Numbered from the stretch's first letter, positions 1 to 11,378 are shown. The stretch: 64,000 nt of DNA from Phyllostachys edulis (GCA_036346405.1 CM070548.1:65992877-66056876), one strand, 5' to 3'. Notes: generated by a model from the letters alone, not told the origin. Numbers and translations: made by a program.

Positions 1-35
1 CAATTCATGAGGACCCGTCCGCCAACTTTCTCGAC

Positions 36-880
36 ATGTCACGCCAAGAGAGGTCGATGATTGGCTTCGTGATTGAGAGGAAGTCGCGATCACCCAATGC
101 AAATGATCATGAGAAGGTTTTGTATGCCACCCATCGATGGAGGGCGAGTCAGCTGAGTGGTGGAGAACTTCACAAGCACATGGAGCACCGCAGATATCAC
201 TTGGGAAGAATTCTCCGCAGTTTTTCGCCAAGATCACGCACTCAAGGCATCATGGATTTGAAGAAGGATGAGTTCCAAGCGCTCTCAAGCAGGGGGTATG
301 TCGCTGATCGACTACTCAATAAGTTTTCCTAACTAGCTCGCTATGCTCCAGAGGATGTCGCTCGGCTGTGTCTCGCCAGAGTCGCTTGAAGGGATCAACT
401 CGTGGTGCAAGTCACCGCTGCCCACACCTTCCTGCATTTCCGTGAGTTGGTTAACAAGGCATTGGTTATGGAAGACAAACGCAAGAACTGGAGGACCACC
501 GCAAGCGAGGATGATTCAAAAAGGAAGCCATCACCACAACAACAGAGGGCAAGAGGGTGCCACAGCTAGCTTAATCGCTTCCGACCACAGAGTACTTTCA
601 GACACCGCACCGCCTTTCAAAGACTCGCCCTTTTGTTCGAATTCAGAACCCTACACCACCAACCCCACCCTCAGTGGAACAACAACCGCAGAGTGAACCA
701 AGAGTGTGTTACAATTGCCGCCACCAGCATTTTGCTAATCGGTGTCCTCGAAGGAACTATCACCCCGGCCCGCTTCAACCTTGGAGCAACACCGCCAAGA
801 CCCCAACGCAGAACAACCAAGGAGTTTCTCAGGAACCACCAACCAGAGGAGCGCCAAATCGCTTGTCGAGGTCGTGTTAA
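36..880 (+). pseudogene. Ty3/gypsy gag, frameshifted
   Basis: Remains of a retrotransposon capsid protein. A typical gag core (EFSAVFRQDH-like) can be read around 190-330 but crosses frames. A separate frame at 674-880 carries the nucleocapsid zinc knuckle at about 707-748, CYNCRHQHFANRC. It has three residues instead of four between the second cysteine and the histidine, so one residue appears lost from the usual C-X2-C-X4-H-X4-C. Several stops separate the pieces. Gag packages element RNA in an intact copy; this one is dead. Confidence 0.75.
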
Positions 881-1059
881 TCACGCCACTTTGAAGGAGC
901 CTCAGAAGCACCAGACGTCAGATCGGGTAAGTTCCTAGTGAATTCAAGACTGCCTGCTCGCTTGATTCTCGAGCTTCAGATTCGCTTGTTTCTCGAGTTT
1001 TTGCAACCAAGAATAAATTGGAAGTTATGCATCTTAAGCGTACTCATGTTAGTCCAATA

Positions 1060-1995
1060 CCGAGCAGAGCTAAGTTCTAATGTGGGTTGTTTAGGGCTGT
1101 TACTCATAGTCGAGTTGAGTTTCTAGCTAACCTAATTATTCTAGACACCCAAACCATAGATGTCATCCTTGGCATGGATTGTTAACCAAGCACAAAGCCG
1201 CATAGATTGTGGTCAAGAGTTGCTATAATCGAGGATACCAAAGGAAACAAAGTGGAGTTCCTAGCTACCTCAAGGCGTAATGGGCATTTGTTAGTCAATA
1301 GCTCAAGACCGTCCCTGCTGGAAGATGTGCTACCGTCAAGGAGTATCCAGATGTATTCCTGGAAGAGTTACTAGGATGCCACCGATCGTGACATCGAGTT
1401 TGTCATCGATCTAGTGCCAGAACACTCCCATCTCAAAGAGACCCTATCGGATGCCACCGATGAGTTAGTAGAGATGAAGAAACAGATAGAAGAACTTTTG
1501 GAGAAAGGTTTTGTGAGGCCTAGTTCGTGCGCCTTTGGGGAGCACCATTTTGTTTGTCAAGAAGAAGGATGGAAGCATGAGGATGTGCATCGACTCACCT
1601 GCTCTCAATGAAGTCACTATCAAGAATAAGTACCCATTGCCCCTGATAGATGATCTGCTTGATCAAATGAAGGAGCCGAGTGTTCTCAAGATCGACTTGC
1701 GATCGTTACCATCGCTGAAGATCCGTCCCAAGGATATACCTAAGACCGCTTTCAACGCGGTATGGACATTATGAGTTCCTAGTCATGTCCTTTGGTCCGA
1801 CCAACGCCTCGCCTATTTCATGAACATGATGAATAAGGTATTCATGGAGTATCCGGACAAGTTTGTAGTCGATTCATTGATGACATTTTGGTTTACTCCA
1901 AATCGAAGAAGAACATGTCAACACCGAGATTAATCCTAGAGAAGCTCAGGAGCATCGCTTGTATGCTAAGTTTAGCAAGTGTGATTTCGAAGAAG
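1060..1995 (+). pseudogene. Ty3/gypsy pol (protease end, reverse transcriptase start), frameshifted
   Basis: About 1070-1200 reads as the C-terminal part of an aspartic protease (ILDTQTIDVILGMDW in one frame). From about 1320 the linker to reverse transcriptase follows (EYPDVF...), then RT block A and B residues (FVKKKDGSMRMCID and KYPLPLIDDLLDQ) in two different frames at 1414-1774. The catalytic YxDD region would start near 1875 but sequence is lost at the gap. Frame changes at about 1535 and 1775 show it is a pseudogene. Confidence 0.75.
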
Positions 1996-2095
1996 NNNNN
2001 NNNNNNNNNNNNNNNNNNNNNNNNNNNNNNNNNNNNNNNNNNNNNNNNNNNNNNNNNNNNNNNNNNNNNNNNNNNNNNNNNNNNNNNNNNNNNNN
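1996..2095. other. Assembly gap, 100 N
   Basis: Exactly 100 undetermined bases, the conventional size for a gap of unknown length. Sequence left of it (Ty3/gypsy RT) and right of it (unassigned, then LINE tail) need not be neighbours at this distance. Confidence 0.99.
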
Positions 2096-2284
2096 TTCTT
2101 TTGCAAGTGTATTATATTACTTTCGGCTCGACGCCGCTTCGCTTTTAAACCGGTCATTAAGCCCTATCTCTATAATAAAAGTCTGCTCTTTTGTTGTAAC
2201 GCTTGCTTGCTTGTGAAACCACGGCTTTTTAATACATCCCGGACAGCTGTAAAGATTCTAGCGATCCCTAGTTTCGGGTTAGAT
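2096..2284. other. Unassigned sequence between gap and LINE tail
   Basis: AT-rich sequence without an ORF. A CTCTATAATAAAAG stretch near 2168-2181 could be a TATA-like motif of an LTR, but no LTR ends are visible. Nothing else is recognised. Confidence 0.4.
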
Positions 2285-2688
2285 TAGTCAGATCCTTGTG
2301 CAGTAGGTAAAAACAAGCAATCTTCAAAACATGTCTCTCCACTGGAGTATCAAACCAATTTTGGTACATATTTTTAACAGTAAGATGAGTATCAATCTGA
2401 AGTAATGCATGTCAAAGATAACTGAACAGAGCTGCACATAGCCTGGCGCAAGGAGCAATTAGAATGGATGATACTATTTCTGACAGCATCCAACTGTCTT
2501 GTCACAATCTGTTTCATCAAGCAGACTGTTTCTATCTTTCTTCGTTGCAGTTACCGAATATGTATAACTTAAGGCTTTGTAGCATAGCTTGCATATAATA
2601 AATAGCAGGGCACATGAGTTTACAAAAAAAGCTACTTTGTCAAGGCATGAGCTAATCAATTGATCAGGCGGCAAATCCTACGGGAACA
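2285..2688 (+). mobile_element. LINE (non-LTR retrotransposon) 3' tail, copy 1
   Basis: This stretch matches the last part of the RNase H-bearing LINE seen at 15441-16473, beginning at the equivalent of 16121. It ends with a short A run (about 2687-2693) after the ORF stop. Reading frames are disrupted. About 59 bases near 2580-2638, absent from the other three copies, are flanked by CTTTGT on both sides and look like a small insertion with target duplication. The same tail lies upstream of every UGT copy in the window, so it was in place before the UGT segment multiplied. Confidence 0.75.
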
Positions 2689-3810
2689 AAAAAATCGCGA
2701 TAGCATGTGCTCTCAAGTCAAGTTCCTTGTTTCCTCGCAAAAGAAAAAATCAAGTCCCTTGTGGCACAATAGATCAAAATTAATCCTCGCAAATTAATTA
2801 CTCCGGTTTTAAGCAGGAAAACTGGGGAAACACCAGCCGTTCCAGCAAGAGTGCGGACGTTTATATGGCGCATGTTTTCAGGTTCGTCATCATGCGTCAG
2901 GGATCCGCCCAAGTTGATCGATCGCCGTGGATGAAGCTGGGATCTTCTTCTTCGTCTTCCTCTCTCTATGGTGATTCCCGTAGGATTTTGCCATTTTGGG
3001 AGGTGAGCTGCAGCCTGTGGGTGGCGGGCCGATTGTGGGGGATATGAGGCCCATGCAGCCGGGGGTTTCAACCCAAATGGTTGAGGCTCGCAGCCCTAAT
3101 GCGTATTGTTCTCACTGGGTTTGGGGATTGTTACGCTGGAAATGGGCCACAGCCGAGGAGCTCAATTAACCGTGGACCCATTCCGTCATTGCCTGCGTCA
3201 GATCACAGGACAGAAGTGTTTCAATACGTCTGTAACTCTGTTAATTTTCAGCCAGCTGGAAGAATGGATATATTCACTCTCAGCCTATTAACCGTGCTAG
3301 TTACAGTGAAGAACGTGGCGACAAAACCAGCAAAAAGCATAGCCATCCTTCCAAGTTGCGGAGCCAGGACTTCGAGCATAGGGTGCAAACTTTTGTTTTT
3401 TTGGGATTATAAGAAAGATACACATGTACATATACATCACCACACATGTACATCAGGTACATGTGCGAGTGTGTCTCCTTAGCACACGTTTAGAAAGACG
3501 GAGGATGGGAATAAATCCGTGATCTTTCAAAATTTCTATTGAAAGCGTACTTACGTGTGCATGAATGTGCAAACTTAAATGACACATTCCAGCATAAAAG
3601 TTTAAATGACATAGTAAATAATCAAATAGAACAAATTACATGTTTCTAGTGCAGTCGATATCACAAAATATAGATTGCGTTGGTGGACTGCTGACTACTA
3701 ATCGTCGATATCAAAAATTTATTGTATAGCTTGTATATTATACTAGGTATATATACTGTATAGTGGGTTTGTATGTAAAATTTTTAGGGTACAGCTGAAC
3801 CCAAGTACTA

Positions 3811-4158
3811 CTTGATCACTTGGACTGTGAAGTTTGCGTCCTGCGTAAGGAGCTTTGTGGTGTCGATTATGACATGACAAGTGTCGCAAAGAGACAACTT
3901 GATCACTTGGACTGTGAAGTTTGCGTCCTGCGTAAGGAGCTGTTTAGTGTCGATTATGACATGACAACTGTCGCAAGGAGACAACTTGATCACTTGTACT
4001 GTGAAGTTTGCGTCCTGCGTAAGGAGCTGTTTAGTGTCGATTATGACATGACAAGTGTCGCAAAGAGACAACTTGATCACTTGGACTGTGAAGTTCGCGT
4101 CCTGCGTAAGGAGCTGTTTAGTGTCGATTATGGCATGAATGCATGATGAGTGTCTCAA
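3811..4158. repeat. Four tandem copies of an 87-bp repeat upstream of UGT copy 1
   Basis: Units begin with CTTGATCACTTG at 3811, 3898, 3985 and 4072, a constant period of 87 bases; the last unit decays near 4140. Copies differ by few bases. Copies 2 and 3 of the UGT flank contain only the first part of one unit (for example at 16983), so the array expanded only at copy 1. Because 87 is divisible by three, both strands stay open across it, which explains ORFs of over 100 residues; I do not take these as genes. Confidence 0.93.
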
Positions 4159-4210
4159 AGAGACGGCTCTAGCAAGACTGGGCAACTTATCACAGGCTGG
4201 CTAGCTACCT

Positions 4211-4220
4211 CTATAAACTA
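4211..4220 (+). promoter_or_regulatory. TATA-like motif of UGT copy 1
   Basis: CTATAAACTA lies 54 bases upstream of the ATG at 4265. The same ten bases occur upstream of copy 2 (17089-17098) and, on the minus strand, of copy 3 (19747-19756), which supports it as the core promoter. Confidence 0.65.
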
Positions 4221-4264
4221 GCTCGTTACTACCTTCCTGTCTCACGCACACAGACGATCGACCG

Positions 4265-5826
4265 ATGGGCGAGACTCCGGCCGACGAGAAGCCGCACGCG
4301 GTGTGCGTGCCGTTCCCGACGCAGGGGCACGTCACACCGATGCTGAAGCTGGCCAAGATCCTCTACTGCAAGGGCTTCCACATCACTTTCGTCAACACCG
4401 AGTACAACCACCGCCGCCTCATCCGCTCCCGCGGCGTAGACACCGTCGCGGGCCTCCCGGGCTTCCGCTTTGCCACCATCCCCGATGGCCTCCCGCCGTC
4501 CGACGCCAACGCTACGCAGGACCCGGCGTCCCTATGCTACTCCACCATGACCACCTGCCTCCCCCACTTCAAGAACTTGCTTGCCGACCTCAACCGTTCG
4601 GCTGGTATGCCGTCGGTCACGTGCGTCGTGGCGGACAACATCATGAGTTTCAGCGTGGACGCCGCGAAGGAGATCAACGTGCCGTGCGCACTATTCTGGA
4701 CGGCCAGCGCCTACGGCTACATGGGCTACCGCCACTACCGCCAATTCATTGACAAGGGTCTTTTCCCCCTACGTACGTACAGCTAGCTCTTGGTGCCATA
4801 TATATAAGACCGCAATATGCTTATATGCACGCCGACTGAACTAAAATTAACATTCTAGGTTTCTAACAAGTGGTTGCATGCATGTGATCGAGTAGATGAG
4901 GAAGCGATTAATGAAACGGGTTCTTGGACCGCCGGTGGGTAGGCGCGCGCATGAAACAAGCACATGCGGATCGAGGACTTCGAGCTTCGTCCGTTCGGCG
5001 GACCGTGGCGACATCTGTTCAACTTCCTCTTGCGCGAGGCGGAGGCGCGTTAGCGCGTCGGCCGTCATCCTCAACACTTTCGATGAGCTCGGCAGGCGGC
5101 CATCGGCGCCATGCGCAATCCTCCCGCGATATACACCGTCGGCCCTCTCAACCTCCTCGGCCAGCGACTTGTCGCCGGCGGTCCGGTCGACCTGCTGGGC
5201 TCTAACCTTTGGGAAGAAGAACACGCTGTCTCGTGGCTCGGCGGTAGGAATCCCACGTCCGTAGTGTCGTGAACCGGAGCATAACCGTCATGACCGGCCA
5301 AGAGTTGGTGGAGTTTGCATGGGGCTGGCCAATAGCGGACTCTGAGTTCTTGTGGATCATTAGGCTGACCTAGTGAGAGGTGACATCGCCGTCTTGCCTC
5401 CAGAGTTCTGGAGGCAACCAGGACCGAGGCCTCCTTGCCGGTGGTGCCCATAAGAGGCGGTCTTGAGAACCGCAGGCGGTCGGGCTGTTCTTGGCCTTGG
5501 CGCCGCGGGTGGAACTCGGCGTTGGAGAGCCTCTGCGGTGGGGTGCCCATCTTTGTCTTTGGTCGTTCTTCGCGAAGCGAATTTAACCGACTAGCTAGGT
5601 ACATGTCCGTGGAATGGGGCGTGGGGCGGAGATCAACCATGATGTCTTGGCGGAATATTGTCGAGAGAGGATCTGGGAGGCGATGAGAGGGAGAAGGGAA
5701 GGGAGATGAGGAGGAGGCGATAGAGTGGAAGGAGGCTAGCTTGTCCGAAACAACGACCCGGGGCAGTCGTTTGCCAATCTGGAGAAGCTAGTCAGGGATG
5801 TGTTGCTCTCTAGTCTGAGTTGCTAG
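4265..5826 (+). pseudogene. UGT85-like UDP-glycosyltransferase, copy 1 (intact exon 1, decayed exon 2)
   Basis: Family 1 glycosyltransferase, which would transfer sugar from a UDP-sugar to small acceptors in the cytosol. Exon 1 (4265-4772) is open: it has the catalytic His22 in PFPTQGH and the partner Asp124 in VVADN, typical of plant UGTs. Compared with copy 2, about five bases are missing just before the splice donor at 4773, and without splicing the frame stops at 4784-4786. The intron is short (about 4773-4896, ending in AG). Exon 2 (from 4897) leaves frame within 16 codons; scattered UGT text persists, including an RYMSVEWGVG block near 5600 and the C-terminal region (EWKEA, then RDVLLSSL) to a TAG at 5824. 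The PSPG sugar-donor box near 5420-5580 is badly damaged. Not functional as sequenced; UGT85 is the best family guess. Confidence 0.85.
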
Positions 5827-6120
5827 GATGCATTTACGATCTTGAGAACTACAGTGCATGGTATATATGCATGCATGAACATTGTATTTCTCTCCACCTC
5901 GGCAATAAGATGGTCTTTTCCTATGGGAAGGTGGTTAGCTAGCTAGGTCATTGGACTAGCACATGTAGCATTTTTTATTTCCACTGTATACCTCTACTTT
6001 AATGCAGAAAAAATGTTTGGGTATTTGTAGCATGCTCTTTAATAGAGGTATGTATGGTCCAATAGCATTTACTATTTTTTTAAAAGATTTAGTACTTCTT
6101 TAATCCGTGTGTATGGTAGG
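5827..6120. other. 3' flank of UGT copy 1
   Basis: AT-rich, no ORF. It probably contains the former 3' UTR of UGT copy 1. A Tat-type LTR begins at 6121. Confidence 0.5.
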
Positions 6121-6956
6121 TGTCGAGGATCTAATAATTCTTAATTAATTAAGTTATTTATACGTAAGGTTTATAGATAATAATGTATTTTATATAATCT
6201 TGAAGATACCCTCAATATTAACAATGAGAGAGATCATCCAAACCCGATGGTTAGTAAACTATTTTACGATCACCCCATATAATAAATAAGTTTTTCTATA
6301 ACCACCTATTGATTGTAAGTCTTACTACAATCACCATATATGATTGTAAGTTCTTTTACAACCATCTATTTATCGTAAGTCCTACTACGATTACCTCAAG
6401 ATCGTAAGTCTTACTACGGCCAGGTCATCTACGACCACCCTATGGTCGATAAAGCCTACAGACATGCGTGCCCAATCGACTAGGGACATTTGTGCGCTGT
6501 GTTTAATACACGTAGTAGTTAATATGTGTCGTTATTCCCAAGATAACTGCACGTATTAAACCTCTATCTTCGACATAATCACAAGGCGATGTCGGGGGAT
6601 GTGTCTCGAACAATAATTACCCTTAAACATGTGCATTGCATCAAACGACAAGGTGTCTCTTGACGTAGACAATTGCCACCCCTTCATGCGCTATATAAGG
6701 AGTAAAGTCGGTGGACAGAGAACAGAAGAGACATACGAGAGGCGATCAAGTAATGAAAGAGATATGAGTCATTAGTCTTAGCCTTTGGTGACTTCTCTTC
6801 TGTAAACATAATCAATACAACAAACACAGGAGTAGGGTTATTATTCTCTCAGGAGGAGGCCTGAACCTATATAAAATTCCTGTGTCTCTTTCTATGTGTT
6901 TTCGCTTCAGGAGAGCTCCCGCATTCATTCATAAGATTGATACTAAACCATTGACA
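6121..6956 (+). repeat. 5' LTR of Tat-type element A
   Basis: It starts TGTCGAGGATCTAATAATTC and ends TTGACA. It matches the 3' LTR of element D (61436-62216) over several blocks: the GAGGATCTAATAAT start, a CAGGAGTAGGGTTRTTATTC block, and AACCTATATAAAA. A TATA-like CTATATAAGG lies at 6691-6700. About 6300-6440 holds several short hairpin units with inverted GTA/TAC arms (see findings). Confidence 0.85.
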
Positions 6957-7006
6957 GTTGGCGTCATCCGTGGGGAAAATCGATTCCTCCTTTCCTATTC
7001 GACAAA

Positions 7007-8663
7007 TTGACTTCATTTTTTAACTCTGATGCTTTCATGGTAGGAGAGTGGAATGAGGAAAATTGGTTTGATTTGGCAGACCACGCAGAACTTAACATGG
7101 AAGCTTGCTACGAGTACGAGCAGAGCATCATTTCGTCCGACGGCAATGCCGTTTCTATGGATCTTTCACCAGACCCAGGAGACTATGCCACAAACAAGGT
7201 TGATGAGGGAGCTCTCTCCTCTCACAACATTACGCCCAGATGAGGAACCAGACTCCTCAAAGGGTAAAGGTCCATCCGACCAAGGTACGGATCGCACCAC
7301 AACAAGTGTAGAGCACGTCGAGGGTTCCCCCTCCAAATATTCAAGCCCATCTGATCTAGCACATTAAGTTCTGGAATCCATGATTCCGGGACTCAATCAA
7401 CACCTGATAACCATCACCCTTCAGTTACCCCCACGAGGTGCATTGTCGAGCCCGCTTCACCTGCGGATTCGACCATACCCCCACAGGGTTCACCTTCAGT
7501 TAGAGATGGTTATAACCCAGAATTCCCCTTCTTGGAGGGGATTGCTCCAAGTCGCTAGGCGTTGTTTTTCTACTACTCCTCGAGTCAGGAGGACTCAGAC
7601 ACAAGTGGAGATAGTAGCACCCAGGAGGTCTTTGTCCTCCCCTCAGATCCTAATCTCTCTCGAAGAGGCAGGGCTAGAGTTACTTCTGATTGCACACTCA
7701 CTTCGGGCTCTCGTGGTGATGGCGAGAACGTCTCCGGAGATGACCGGGATGTCCACATTCATGAGTGTGGCCGAAATTGTAGAAATGATCGCTCTCCACT
7801 GAGGCATGCTCCAGCTGACTCAAACGTCGATGATCCTAAAACCATTCAGAGAAGAAGAATTGCTACCTAGAGGCCCTTACCTGGGCGCATTCAATACTAG
7901 TCAGAGGAAGCTCAAGAATTTGGTCATTGATCGAAAACCCGACTCAAGAGCTTAGACAAACGCCAGGCTATGACCTCTTTGCTCAAGAGATCACACGAAG
8001 ATTTTGGGACACAATGGTTAGGCTCGAGCAGTCTCGACAACACTGTCTTGGTAGTCGTATCGTGACAACTTTATCGAACACCAGTCATTTGGATGACTCT
8101 CCGAATGGAGAACGACAACGTAGCAGGTCTAGTCAATCTCCTAACAACAACCCTAGTCAGAGAAGAGTCCCACGAATAACTGGTGGTCGACAAACTTCTA
8201 GAGGAGGTGGTCATTCACCACTTCTTCCAAGAAATCTGCACTAGCAGATGGAGCACTAAGAGTATTACCCTCATAGGGTTGAGGTCTATGATAGGTCAGG
8301 TCCACTTACCACTGGGTACGATTGCCTGGTGATGTCAACCCTTCTTTCCCGCAAAGAAGGTGTTATGATATAATTACCGGATGTCGGATGATTTCACCTG
8401 ACCTTTGAGCAGTTTACTGGCCGCCTCATTTTCGATCAGTGAACATGGAGAAGTTTGATAGGTCATAAAATCCCATCGAGGTCCTTCAAATCTACACCAC
8501 TGTAGTTTGAGCAGGAGGAAGAGGAGAGCATGTCATGGCTAACTAGCTTCCTATTGTGCTTGAAGGATTTGTTTGGTCATGACTGTTAAATAAGCCACAA
8601 CAATCGATCTATTCATGGCAGCATATCTGTGACCTACTACTAGCCAACTTTCAGGGCACTTAT
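7007..8663 (+). pseudogene. Tat-type gag of element A, frameshifted and truncated
   Basis: The reading frame opens at 7007, fifty bases after the LTR, with an acidic N-terminus, and continues in other frames at 7562-7870 and 7927-8244 (low complexity, Ser/Arg/Pro-rich). From about 8440 the conserved gag core appears (NMEKFD, then IYSWQH near 8615), matching 41897-42211, but with in-frame stops. It is cut off at 8663. Gag would form the particle of an active element; here it is inactive. Confidence 0.75.
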
Positions 8664-9810
8664 TGTCAGACCCCCGGCTTGGAATACCTGAAGCCCTCGT
8701 GTGTATACCGTACTAGTCCCATGATCAGTGGCTAGTACACACATCCACAACATTGAATATCACATCTATAACATCCCAAAATAAATAAGAAAGTAAAATT
8801 TTGGGTATTATTCCATAAGGAAAATCATTTATGCATACTTGTTGAACTTTTGGTACAAAATAAATAATAAAATTTCGTACAAACATGAACTTGTAAGAAT
8901 CTTAGGTAAAACAGAATAAAAATAGGTGAGAGAATAATTTTAGGCATATTTGCTTAGGGAGAAATTTATTGAGCACCTTTTTAGAAAACTTCATCTAAAG
9001 CAATAATGCATTTCATGAAAAATAGAAATTTGCAAGAAATTTTGAGAAATTCACAAACAAGATAAAGTTTTGGAAAATTAACATAAGCAACTATTCTAGG
9101 TCAGGAGCCCTCACAAAAAATTTCGTAAAATTTGGACTTCGTTTGCCTGATACAAAAATTCAGCAAAACCCTCTACCTTTTAATCCCAAAATCCTGATTT
9201 AAACTCTCTCTCTCCTCTCGCTGGCAGGTGGGCCCTGCCTGCCATGACCTTTCTTCCGCCTTCGCTCGCCCTTGCCAGCGTGCACTCACGCCAGCTCTGC
9301 CCGTTCGCCCCACGTTTCATCTCGCCGCCCACGGTTTTCGCCACTCAACTACTCCCATCACCTCGCCTGGCTCCGCCCATGCTCGGCTACCTCCATAATG
9401 GTGGCCAACTCCCACACGGGCGGAGAGACTAGAGCTACACCACGAGATACTCGCACTGCCGCAAATTCTCGCCGATTATCTCACGCTCTTCCCACCCATA
9501 TTTAAACCCCTGATCGCGTCACGGTGATCCTAGCTCGCTACTCTCACTCCTCGCACAGAATCAGCGCACCTCATGCATTGATTCGCCAGGAACGAGTGCG
9601 TCGTTCTCAACGCTCATGAGTGGGCTCCGCAGCGCTATTTCCTCTAGTGAGCTTCCTTGCCCTCGCCAACCGCGTCATCATGTGCCCTTGAACTCATTGA
9701 TGCTCCTTCATTGCTCAATGTAGCCCCGAGGACCCCATAGCTTCGACAAACCATCGTCTTCCTCACCTCTGGCGCAAACCCGTTCTAGAGCATCTTCGTT
9801 TATGATAATC
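8664..9810. mobile_element. LTR debris of the TGTAACATCCC family, rearranged
   Basis: 8664-8770 begins TGTCAGACCCCCGGC, the reverse complement of the end of the LTR family at 12012-15440. At about 8771 a TATAACATCCCAAAAT start in plus orientation follows, then AT-rich sequence and a GC-rich promoter-like block (9220-9800). So two LTR pieces in opposite orientation meet at about 8770. The short ORFs in the GC-rich block are not supported as genes. Confidence 0.55.
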
Positions 9811-11378
9811 TGTTGGAAATATGCCCTAGAGGCAATCATAGAGATGATTATATTTCATTATGTTCACAATATTTGATAATATGTTATCTTGTTCCTTGAA
9901 TGAATCATCAGTCATGAAGATTAACGAGTATGTGACTTGTTGGTGAAGCTCTTTTTAACTTATGATGATGTCGTTCTAAAAATATCCACAGTGAAAGTCC
10001 TTTGGTGAACACTAGTGACTCTCGACCAGACACATGTATTGATTGATGACCACGTTTCACGGTCATGGATATAGGGATATCAAATCAATAATGTGGACAC
10101 GTGTTAGAGAACATGGTGTTGGATAAGACCCACCTTGAGACACTATTGAGATTGTTATGATTCTATGTGTGTTAGTTGGTCTCAAGCAATGATGATGTAT
10201 AATCCTTAGACACGAGATCGACATGGTTTCCTACATGTGTAATAGCACTCTTAGGGGTTGCCAAACGCTACTAAATGGCGGGTAGTTATAAAGGTAGCTT
10301 TCGGGTATGCTATGAAACATGCAGAGGGATGTGTTGATAGGATATGGGATTTGCCCTCCTAACATAACAGAGAGATATCTCTGGGCCCTCGAAGTGGTCG
10401 GATAAAGAAAGTGCATGGCCATGCCCTTTGGTGGTCGAAGAGTTCGACCACATAAGGTTATCCGATACTCGTCGAGAAAGCATTGAGCAGTTCATGGATG
10501 ACACAACATCTCACAGAGTTCAACCGGATATCGTGAGGCAAAGGGAGAATACATGAGTAGGTGCTTGGTTCGACCACCACTGAATTTGTCGGTATGGAGA
10601 TACAAGCAAGTCGTAGGCGGTCGAGCGTAATCACAGAGTGGTGAAACCAAGTCGTGGGGAGTTCTGAGTTGGTCGTGATCGAATCTGGCTGATGCGTATA
10701 GAGATAGGACACAGTCGTAAGTGATGAGGACCTAGTCGTAGATCATATTGCATTAAGGTTAGTCGATATAATTTGTGTGTATTTGGGAATCGTTATGTCT
10801 GCTAGGAACCGCTTCGACTCGTGGCGGAAAGGGTTTCAGTCACAACCGAACTACATGAACCTAACGGGTCACACATTAGCAGGTTGGAACAAACCCGGTA
10901 AGAATCTGATTAAATGGCGTGTTTGGATAGGATCCATCACGGGGCACTATATAAGGAGATGCATGAGGTCATGTTGGAAGAGAGAGTTGGCCTGGTGCCC
11001 TCACCGAAACCCTAGCCGCCATCTTCTTGAGTGCCTCCCGTGCGATTGGTGCTAACACACCGGCGTCTGATTGTTCCTTCCTTGGGCGTGTGGATACCAT
11101 AGAGGCGCTTCTCGTTGTTGCGCTTAGGGCGATCCGCGGTCTTCGCAAGAAAGCTGTAGAGAGGTCTTTGGAGAGGCGATCAACTCACAAGGATATTTGA
11201 CGATCGACTTACGACCCGATACATCGGCAGCGCTCTTTGTCGGACCAGTACGCCGGCCTTCTTCCATTGCTCTGTGCGTCTAGTGGTAACGATCTGTGAT
11301 CATCTTCTTGCTTGGCTTCCTGGTTTGCGTGGTAGAATTTTTGAATTGTTGCTATCGTAGCCTACCCGTATCCCAACA
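9811..11378 (+). mobile_element. Angela/BARE-like Ty1/copia solo LTR
   Basis: It begins TGTTGGAAATATGCCCTAG, the well-known start of Angela/BARE-type LTRs in grasses, and ends ATCCCAACA. Length 1568 bases, in the range of this family. AATC stands directly before it (9807-9810) and directly after it (11379-11382), a short target duplication. There is no internal coding sequence, so it is a solo LTR formed by recombination between two LTRs. It interrupts the LTR debris of 8664-11689. Confidence 0.85.

Larger units (their letters stand above)
1..1995 (+). mobile_element. Ty3/gypsy retrotransposon, gag-pol fragment, broken
   Basis: A degenerate gag-pol body in plus orientation, cut on the left by the window edge and on the right by the assembly gap. 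In order it shows a gag domain, a CCHC zinc knuckle, the end of an aspartic protease with an ILGMDW-type motif, and the first part of reverse transcriptase. The order protease-RT and the RT wording place it in Ty3/gypsy. A chromovirus affiliation is likely from the gag and RT style but not proven, because integrase and chromodomain are not visible. Reading frames change many times, so it cannot encode a polyprotein. No LTR is visible. Confidence 0.85.
2689..4264 (+). promoter_or_regulatory. 5' flank of UGT copy 1
   Basis: Upstream region of the first glycosyltransferase copy. Blocks at about 2690-3420 match the upstream regions of copies 2 and 3, including the stretch with AGTGTTTCAATACGTCTGTA at about 3210-3235. 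About 3480-3790 is AT-rich and has no counterpart in copies 2 and 3. A 13-base inverted repeat pair, AAATCCTACGGGA at about 2673 and its complement at about 2984, brackets the interval that is inverted in copy 4. The ORFs here are short, on both strands, and not conserved as protein. Confidence 0.6.
6121..8663 (+). mobile_element. Tat-type Ty3/gypsy element A: 5' LTR and gag only
   Basis: A TG...CA LTR is followed by a primer-binding-like sequence (GTTGGCGTCATCCGTGGGG, from 6957) and a degenerate gag that matches the gag of element D (26816-27131 and 41791-42251). Gag is cut at 8663 where LTR debris starting TGTCAGACC enters. No pol or 3' LTR of this copy is present in the window. It overlaps element D in gag content, so A and D are separate insertions of one family. 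Confidence 0.8.

Noticed and set aside
2718..3071. 117-residue minus ORF upstream of UGT copy 1
   Set aside because: Not preserved in the other three copies of the flank; the interval is promoter sequence and is even inverted in copy 4.
4265..4786. Copy 1 UGT exon 1 as a complete short glycosyltransferase gene
   Set aside because: 173 residues cover only the acceptor-side half; the last codons read intron, and homologous exon 2 remains follow, so it is one exon of a pseudogene.
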